Origin: Chitinophagaceae bacterium
Lineage (GTDB): Bacteria; Bacteroidota; Bacteroidia; Chitinophagales; Chitinophagaceae
Direction: 5' to 3'
Assembly (NCBI GenBank): GCA_947472635.1
Contig: CANJDY010000154.1
Location: forward strand, 1-6,730
Length of the DNA stretch: 6,730 nt
Below, piece after piece: positions 1-4,125 of this stretch. Each line of letters begins with the position of its first letter. Positions within the stretch are counted from its first letter, which is position 1. The translations under genes were made by a program, and so were the position numbers. The notes under the pieces were generated by a model that was not told where the DNA came from, ran no database searches, and was given only the letters and a program-made list of their open reading frames with translations.

Positions 1-1
1 A

Positions 2-307
2 GCCGGAGCCTCATCCGCCAACTGGAATGAAGACACGAAGCTGCTGACTGTATCTTATAAGTCCAAGAAAACAAGTCTTGCACAAATACAGCAATCCATT
101 GCAAGATCAGGTTATGATACACAGGACTTCACTGCAGATTCCAGTGCCTATTATGGTTTACATGGATGTTGCCAATACGAGCGCAAGAACTTAGCAGCTA
201 CTGAAGCTGCAAAGAAAGATTGCTGTAACAACAACCAGTGTTGCAACGAAGTAAAGGCCTGTACCGACATGGCATCTTGTAAAAATAAGGTTTGCTGTAA
301 ACTGTAA
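2..307 (+). CDS. Heavy-metal-associated (HMA) domain protein with Cys-rich tail, 3' part only
   Basis: This is the C-terminal 101 residues of a protein whose start lies left of the window; the frame is open from base 2 to the TAA at 305-307. The first half reads like the second half of a ferredoxin-like HMA domain: a strand (LLTVSYKSKK), a helix (SLAQIQQSIARSGYDT) and then YYGLHGCCQYER, a layout I know from secreted Bacteroidota HMA proteins. The metal-binding CxxC loop of the domain would lie upstream, outside the window. The last ~45 residues hold ten cysteines, including CC pairs in HGCCQ, KDCCN, QCCN and VCCK, so this tail may bind several soft metal ions like a metallothionein (inference). 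The next HMA gene starts 18 bp downstream on the same strand, suggesting one transcript. Periplasmic export is likely by family but cannot be seen here. Confidence 0.85.
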   Translation, partial: AGASSANWNEDTKLLTVSYKSKKTSLAQIQQSIARSGYDTQDFTADSSAYYGLHGCCQYERKNLAATEAAKKDCCNNNQCCNEVKACTDMASCKNKVCCKL

Positions 308-325
308 ACTGGAAAAAAACATCGA

Positions 326-868
326 ATGAAGAAGTTGTTTACATTAGGAATGTTTCTTTTTTCCATTGCGGCCTTTGCGCAGGTAACTAGTTTGTCTTTA
401 CAGGCTAGTGGGTTAACCTGTAGTATGTGCAGTAATGCAATCAATAAATCGTTGCAATCACTCAGCTTCGTTGAGCAGGTAACGGCCAATATCAGTAATT
501 CAACTTTCGATATCTTGTTGAAGCCGGGGAGCCAGGTGGACTTTGACCAACTAAAAAAGAAGGTGCAAGATGCCGGTTTTTTTGTGGCTAATTTATCTGC
601 CAAATTCGATTTTAAAAATGTAGTTATTAAAAATGACAGTCATACCGTTATCAACGGTATGACTTTTCATTTTTTGCATTCTACCGATCAAATCCTCAAT
701 GGGAGCAGAACGATTCGCTTGCTGGATAAGGGTTTTGTAACAGCTAAGGAATATAAAAAAAATGGCCAATTCACCTTGATGGAATGTTATAAAACGGGCA
801 AGGCGGGTACTTGTTGTGAAAAAGATGGGCTTGTCATTGGCACAAGGGTATTTCACGTAACGATGTAG
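326..868 (+). CDS. Secreted HMA-domain metal-binding protein with an unassigned C-terminal domain
   Basis: This 180-residue protein begins with a clear signal peptide (MKKLFTLGMFLFSIAAFAQ, probable cleavage before Q19). The HMA domain follows at about residues 20-90, with the metal loop GLTCSMCSNAI (Cys32 and Cys35), close to the GMTCxxC consensus used by copper chaperones and P-type ATPase N-domains. Residues ~92-180 form a second domain that I do not recognise; it carries His106, His115, His118, Cys154 and the pair Cys163-Cys164. A role in binding Cu(I) or a similar soft metal in the periplasm is inferred from the family. The ATG at 326 is chosen because it directly precedes the signal peptide and a GGAAAAAA stretch lies upstream. 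A perfect 12-bp-arm palindrome interrupts the coding sequence at 638-664 without breaking the frame. Confidence 0.88.
   Translation: MKKLFTLGMFLFSIAAFAQVTSLSLQASGLTCSMCSNAINKSLQSLSFVEQVTANISNSTFDILLKPGSQVDFDQLKKKVQDAGFFVANLSAKFDFKNVVIKNDSHTVINGMTFHFLHSTDQILNGSRTIRLLDKGFVTAKEYKKNGQFTLMECYKTGKAGTCCEKDGLVIGTRVFHVTM
638..664. repeat. Perfect inverted repeat inside the HMA gene (12-bp arms, 3-nt loop)
   Basis: The left arm AGTCATACCGTT (638-649) and right arm AACGGTATGACT (653-664) are exact reverse complements around the loop ATC. On the + strand the hairpin is followed by a T-rich stretch (665-675), and on the - strand by another (the complement of the A-run at 629-633). It therefore has the shape of a bidirectional intrinsic terminator, although a few unpaired bases sit between stem and T-run. 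It codes for residues SHTVINGMT of the HMA protein. It could be a transcription attenuator, a dimeric-protein binding site or an mRNA structure. The repeat is directly visible; its function is unknown. Confidence 0.9.
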
Positions 869-889
869 GGTCAAGCGCTAAGGAGCCAG

Positions 890-908
890 TAACAAATCTT
901 GTTTGTTA
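890..908 (+). terminator. Weak hairpin downstream of the HMA gene, possible terminator or processing site
   Basis: In the 119-bp gap between the HMA gene and the beta-barrel gene, TAACAAA (890-896) pairs with TTTGTTA (902-908) around the loop TCTTG. The T-rich sequence TTTCAATTTTG follows. The stem is nearly all A/T, so termination would be weak. It may partly separate the two HMA genes from the three downstream genes. The rest of the gap shows no convincing gene or full promoter; TTGCTTTG at 960-967 is one mismatch from a TAnnTTTG -7 element but has no -33 partner. Confidence 0.3.
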
Positions 909-987
909 TTTCAATTTTGTAAGATGGGGGATGAACTATTATAGCAGGGATGCATTGTATTGCTTTGTGCCTTAAATTAAAAATGGG

Positions 988-1794
988 ATGAAAAAAATAT
1001 ACTTAGTGCTTTTTGTAATCTATGCAAATGCAGTAAAAGCACAGGAGCTTTTTGTATACACAGAGCCTGCAAGTAATATGGCAGCAAAAAGTATCGGCCT
1101 AAGATTGAATCATTATTGGATGAGGGAAACTGAGGTCAATCAGACTAATTATCATTTGCTTCCGGAAATCATGTGGGGGGTGTCAAAAAATGTGATGATT
1201 CATGCAGAAGGTTTTATGAGTAACCAGCAAAAGGGTTTTACATTGGAAGGAGGGGCATTGTATGCTAAATATCGCGTTTTTAGTATTGATGATGTTCATA
1301 GCCATTTTAGGGTGTCTGCTTTTGGAAGGTACAGTTTCAACAATAGTGAAATTCATCAGCAGGCGATTGATTTTAATGGCCATAACACCGGTTATGAAGG
1401 GGGAATGGTAGTTACCCAGTTGGTGAAAAAGGTAGCTGTTTCAGCCAGTTCTTCAATATTGTATGCAAAAGATAATGGGACGGAAAAATTTACTTATGAA
1501 GATAAAAATAGGAAAGCTTTCAACTATACTTTTTCGGTCGGTAAATTATTATTGCCAAAAGAATATACCAGCTACGGACAAACGAACATGAATTGTATGT
1601 TGGAATTACTGGGGCAAACTTCCCTAGGCAATGGCTACACTTTCTTAGATGTGGCGCCCTCTGTTCAGTTTATACTCAATAGTCGCGTTCGGCTGGATCT
1701 GGGCTATCGATTTCCACTCATTCACTCATTGCAACGAACTGCTGCCCGGGGAGTATTGTTGCGAATGGAGTATAATATCTTTAACTTGTATTAA
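988..1794 (+). CDS. Outer-membrane beta-barrel-like protein of the metal-handling cluster
   Basis: This 268-residue protein starts with a signal peptide (MKKIYLVLFVIYANAVKA, cleavage before Q19) and continues as LFVYTEPASNMAAKSIGLRL. The body is a succession of amphipathic strands with alternating aromatic residues and short turns, for example VSAFGRYSFNN, YEGGMVVTQL, VRLDLGYRFPL and a final LLRMEYNIFNLY. A C-terminal strand ending in an aromatic residue fits insertion into the outer membrane. I recognise the type as one found in Bacteroidota beside HMA proteins, but can assign no named family or substrate. It has no cysteine-rich stretch; Cys203 (in NMNCMLE) stands alone. A reasonable inference is an outer-membrane partner or pore for the adjoining metal-binding proteins. 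Its stop is 1 bp from the start of the next small ORF, so the two are probably co-translated. Confidence 0.7.
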   Translation: MKKIYLVLFVIYANAVKAQELFVYTEPASNMAAKSIGLRLNHYWMRETEVNQTNYHLLPEIMWGVSKNVMIHAEGFMSNQQKGFTLEGGALYAKYRVFSIDDVHSHFRVSAFGRYSFNNSEIHQQAIDFNGHNTGYEGGMVVTQLVKKVAVSASSSILYAKDNGTEKFTYEDKNRKAFNYTFSVGKLLLPKEYTSYGQTNMNCMLELLGQTSLGNGYTFLDVAPSVQFILNSRVRLDLGYRFPLIHSLQRTAARGVLLRMEYNIFNLY

Positions 1795-1795
1795 A

Positions 1796-1852
1796 ATGAA
1801 AAAGATAATCGGTTGGATAGCATCCTTGTTTAAAAAAAAATGTTGTCAATGA
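1796..1852 (+). CDS. Small ORF: 18-residue cationic amphipathic peptide with Cys-Cys end
   Basis: The ORF encodes MKKIIGWIASLFKKKCCQ. It begins 1 bp after the beta-barrel stop codon (TAA-A-ATG), and its TGA overlaps the ATG at 1849 of the next gene in an ATGA junction. That tight fit on both sides is the main reason to think it is translated. The peptide has a lysine pair, a hydrophobic core (IIGWIASLF) able to form a short amphipathic helix, three lysines and a terminal CCQ. It could sit on the inner face of the membrane, bind metal through Cys16-Cys17, or act mainly as a leader that delivers ribosomes to the next gene. It is too short for routine gene callers. I know of no named family, and the reading frame alone does not prove a functional peptide. 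Confidence 0.5.
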   Translation: MKKIIGWIASLFKKKCCQ

Positions 1853-2331
1853 AAATTGTATATGCAGTTGTGCTCTTTATTGGTAGCAGCTTTTATGTAA
1901 ATGCACAAGTTACTATTGGAGAATTCGCCCCCGAATTTTCTTTGCGCAATGCTAAAGACAGTTTAGTAAGCCTGTCATCCTTTCGAGGAAAGGTAGTGTT
2001 GATTGATTTCTGGGCGAGTTGGTGCAGTCCTTGCCGTGCTGCAAACCCTAGTCTGACAAAGCTCTACAACAAATACAGTGCAAAGGGATTTAAAGTGTTG
2101 GGGGTATCGATTGATAGTGAAAAAGCAGCTTGGCTGAAAGCGATTAAGCAGGACCATATTCACTATTCCCAGGTAAATGACCCTGCAGGCTGGAATTCAC
2201 CAGTGGCTGAAAAATACGGGGTCAATATGATTCCTACTTCGTTTTTATTGGATAAGCAAGGGAAAATTATTGACATCGATTTATCCGGGCCACTATTGGA
2301 AATCAAAATTAAGCAGCTTTTAAAAAACTAG
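1849..2331 (+). CDS. Exported TlpA/ResA-like thiol-disulfide oxidoreductase
   Basis: This 160-residue protein has a signal peptide (MKIVYAVVLFIGSSFYVNA, cleavage before Q20) and a complete thioredoxin fold of the TlpA/ResA/AhpC-TSA type. GEFAPEFSL opens the domain, VVLIDFWASWCSPC carries the redox pair Cys59 and Cys62, GVSID follows, and MIPTSFLLDKQGKI provides the cis-proline (Pro129) facing the active site. Such proteins usually reduce disulfides or keep apo-metal sites reduced on the outer side of the membrane. With Cys-rich HMA proteins upstream, reduction of their metal-binding thiols is a plausible job (inference). The start at 1849 is preferred because it forms an ATGA overlap with the small ORF and begins exactly at the signal peptide. 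An in-frame ATG at 1840 would add MLS and cannot be excluded. The gene ends 10 bp from the stop of the convergent gene. Confidence 0.9.
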   Translation: MKIVYAVVLFIGSSFYVNAQVTIGEFAPEFSLRNAKDSLVSLSSFRGKVVLIDFWASWCSPCRAANPSLTKLYNKYSAKGFKVLGVSIDSEKAAWLKAIKQDHIHYSQVNDPAGWNSPVAEKYGVNMIPTSFLLDKQGKIIDIDLSGPLLEIKIKQLLKN

Positions 2332-2341
2332 TTGGTAAAAT

Positions 2342-3307
2342 TTATTCAATGGCTTCCACCAGATAGCCTAGTAAAGGTTTGTTATTGACTAGCAGGGTAA
2401 CAGGATAGGTGTCTTCCAAATCAAATTTATAGCTGAAGGAAATAATTCCGTTTGAATTGGTGTAATCCACCGTTTTTGTTTTTTTTATTTTATTTTCGCC
2501 TATTTCAAGGGATACTATTTCTATCGCACTATTGGTATTTAGTTTAATAGAAAAGAATACCGGCTTGCTGAGCTTTGTTTTAATGAGGCCATTCTCAGGC
2601 AAAAATTTACCTAGTCTATATTCATAAGCGGCGCTTTTTACCAGTGGCAATGAAAAAAATGAGCTCTCGCTTTTTGGGCCTACACCTAGCATCCAAGCAC
2701 TATTATCGGGAAAGTGTTGGTAGTTGAAAATGCTTTTATCCGAAAAAAAATAATCGGTATTGAATGCCTTGGTAAACTTGGTCATTTTATCATCGGTATA
2801 TCCGCTACCCCAGGTAGGATCTATATAATACCATGAATCGGGACTTTGTCCCAGCTGAACTACCGCCCAAGTGTGATTGAGACCGTCGGGCTTTTCAATG
2901 ATTTGTTCAGTAGAAAATTTCGCATATCCATCTACGGTAAGGCAACGTATTTTTACCACACTGCACATATCTTGAAACAAACCTGCAAAGCCTGCAGCTG
3001 TTGCTTTCCTTGATTTTAATACAAGGTCGGTACTTGTTTTTTCGTTGTCATTGTTTTTGCCTGCCTTCAAATCGTAATTGATATTATTAGCGACCCAGTC
3101 AAAAATGGCCCTTACCTTATCTTTTGGATCGGGGAATTTTTTGGTTACCATGTAACTAATAGTTCCCATATTGAGTGTGTCCAATGTCCCTAGCGATTTT
3201 ACATAGGTATCTACTATCGAAAAATCCTCATTAGTTGACTGTGCCTTCGTTTGGATGCCCAGCAATGTCATCACTATCGTCAACAGAAACGCTTGAAAAT
3301 ATTTCAT
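2342..3307 (-). CDS. Secreted transglutaminase-fold protein lacking the catalytic Cys (probable pseudoenzyme)
   Basis: This 321-residue protein has a signal peptide (MKYFQAFLLTIVMTLLGIQTKA, cleavage before Q23) and a transglutaminase-like core: VRAIFDWVANNINYD (~66-79), the nucleophile region RKATAAGFAGLFQDMC (~100-115), GLNHTWAVV (His145) and WYYIDPTWG (Asp163). The His and Asp of the triad are present. At the position where the family has GVCxGY, this protein has ATAAGF, so Ala104 (codon complement at 2996-2998) replaces the nucleophilic cysteine. Residues ~220-321 look like a beta-rich accessory domain. It is therefore unlikely to be a protease or cross-linking enzyme and may bind peptides or cell-wall material. 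It lies 37 bp downstream of the isomerase gene on the same strand, so the pair is probably one transcript. The start ATG directly precedes the signal peptide. Confidence 0.85.
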   Translation of the reverse strand: MKYFQAFLLTIVMTLLGIQTKAQSTNEDFSIVDTYVKSLGTLDTLNMGTISYMVTKKFPDPKDKVRAIFDWVANNINYDLKAGKNNDNEKTSTDLVLKSRKATAAGFAGLFQDMCSVVKIRCLTVDGYAKFSTEQIIEKPDGLNHTWAVVQLGQSPDSWYYIDPTWGSGYTDDKMTKFTKAFNTDYFFSDKSIFNYQHFPDNSAWMLGVGPKSESSFFSLPLVKSAAYEYRLGKFLPENGLIKTKLSKPVFFSIKLNTNSAIEIVSLEIGENKIKKTKTVDYTNSNGIISFSYKFDLEDTYPVTLLVNNKPLLGYLVEAIE

Positions 3308-3344
3308 AAAAAATAAATTTATTAACTTAAAAATGGAACTTATT

Positions 3345-3974
3345 TTATAGAATCACCCTTAGTAAAAGTGCAAATCCATTGTCTTTTTTTGGATTATCTC
3401 GTATAGTAACTATATGCAGTCCCGCTGGGGTCCATACTTTAAAAAGGTCTCCTTTTTTGTGTGCTGCGATTGCTTCATCGAGTTGGGGCAACATAGCGCC
3501 ACGAATAAACCAACCCAAATCACCACCTTTTCGTGCAGAATAAGGATCTGCGCTATAAGTGTTTGCCATAGAGGAAAATGAGCTGCTGTCAGATTTAATT
3601 CTTTTAATAATATTGTTGCCCAAGGAATCAGCAAATTTTCTACTAAAGGTGGAAGTGTCGATAAGGATATGACTTACATGATAAAAAGTGTTGGGAACTT
3701 TTGCCAGTACCTTTATTAAATAGTTGGCGCCTTTAAATGGGCCATATACTTTACCGATTTTACCATTGTAAGCAAGGCTATCGGATAGGCCCCTGAAAGA
3801 AGTGGTACTCACCACTGTTACTGTATCAATTTTGTACTTTTTTTTGAGCTTGTAGGTAACATAACCGATGGGATCCCTTGTAGTATCCAGTTCTTTTTTT
3901 ATTTGAGAAATAGATTGACTATTCACAAGCGAAGTCATCATCAGCAGGATGGTAAAAGAGAGGAGTTGTTTCAA
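3345..3974 (-). CDS. Secreted parvulin-type (PpiC) peptidyl-prolyl isomerase, TTG start
   Basis: This 209-residue protein has a signal peptide (KQLLSFTILLMMTSLVNS) and one C-terminal rotamase domain at about residues 98-192. The markers are HVSHILI (99-105, the family's xxHIL), GGDLGWF (150-156), a MLPQLDEAI segment corresponding to the usual G-M-P-x-F-E helix, and GLHIVTI (His187). Before it, GKVYGPFKGANYLIKVLAK resembles the linker that precedes the last parvulin domain in SurA/PpiD-like chaperones, so the protein looks like a shortened PpiD-like C-terminal part behind its own signal peptide. It would act on prolyl bonds of exported proteins. The start is TTG: a TAA stop lies two codons upstream and the next ATG (residue 12) would cut the signal peptide in half. 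The transglutaminase-fold gene follows 37 bp downstream. Confidence 0.85.
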   Translation of the reverse strand: MKQLLSFTILLMMTSLVNSQSISQIKKELDTTRDPIGYVTYKLKKKYKIDTVTVVSTTSFRGLSDSLAYNGKIGKVYGPFKGANYLIKVLAKVPNTFYHVSHILIDTSTFSRKFADSLGNNIIKRIKSDSSSFSSMANTYSADPYSARKGGDLGWFIRGAMLPQLDEAIAAHKKGDLFKVWTPAGLHIVTIRDNPKKDNGFALLLRVIL

Positions 3975-3987
3975 TGGTTATTTTTTA

Positions 3988-3995
3988 CAAATATA
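3988..3995 (-). promoter_or_regulatory. Candidate Bacteroidota -7 element upstream of the isomerase gene
   Basis: On the - strand this reads TATATTTG, an exact match to the TAnnTTTG -7 consensus of the Bacteroidota primary sigma factor. It ends 13 bases before the TTG start, giving a very short leader. No good TTTG -33 element is visible at the expected distance, where the sequence reads TTTTCC, so the call is tentative. Confidence 0.4.
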
Positions 3996-4003
3996 CAATG
4001 ACT

Positions 4004-4031
4004 AATAAGGAAAACACTGCGTTGCCTTATT
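4004..4031. repeat. Inverted repeat upstream of the isomerase promoter
   Basis: AATAAGG (4004-4010) and CCTTATT (4025-4031) are exact reverse complements 14 bases apart, with a possible inner AAC/GTT pairing. The repeat falls where the -33 region of the candidate promoter at 3988-3995 would be, so it could be an operator. It also lies about 95 bp past the DUF4954 stop codon and could instead form a weak terminator. The rest of the 151-bp gap (3975-4125) shows no gene. Confidence 0.35.
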
Positions 4032-4125
4032 CATTTTTGAAACTTGCAAACAACAGGCTTCTATGCTAATTTGGTAGGCTGGGGTAATGGATTCAACACA
4101 GTGAAATCCTGCCCTTCGTGCTTTA

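Noticed and set aside
960..967. TTGCTTTG as a -7 promoter element for the beta-barrel gene
   Set aside because: It mismatches the TAnnTTTG consensus at the A and lacks any -33 element, so it is not listed as a promoter.
931..975. 14-codon ORF (MNYYSRDALYCFVP) between the HMA and beta-barrel genes
   Set aside because: It has no coupling to either neighbour, no ribosome site and unremarkable composition.
1649..1852. 67-codon frame overlapping the end of the beta-barrel gene
   Set aside because: The part before 1796 is an out-of-frame reading of the barrel gene; only the last 18 codons, starting at their own ATG, are supported by gene spacing.
2320..2345. Possible bidirectional terminator at the tail-to-tail junction
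   Set aside because: Only a loop-less AACTAGTT palindrome and short A/T pairings are present; no stable stem with a T-run could be drawn.
3312..3323. AATAAATTTATT palindrome between the isomerase and transglutaminase-fold genes
   Set aside because: Pure A/T 12-mers of this kind are common in AT-rich spacers and it has no loop to form a terminator.
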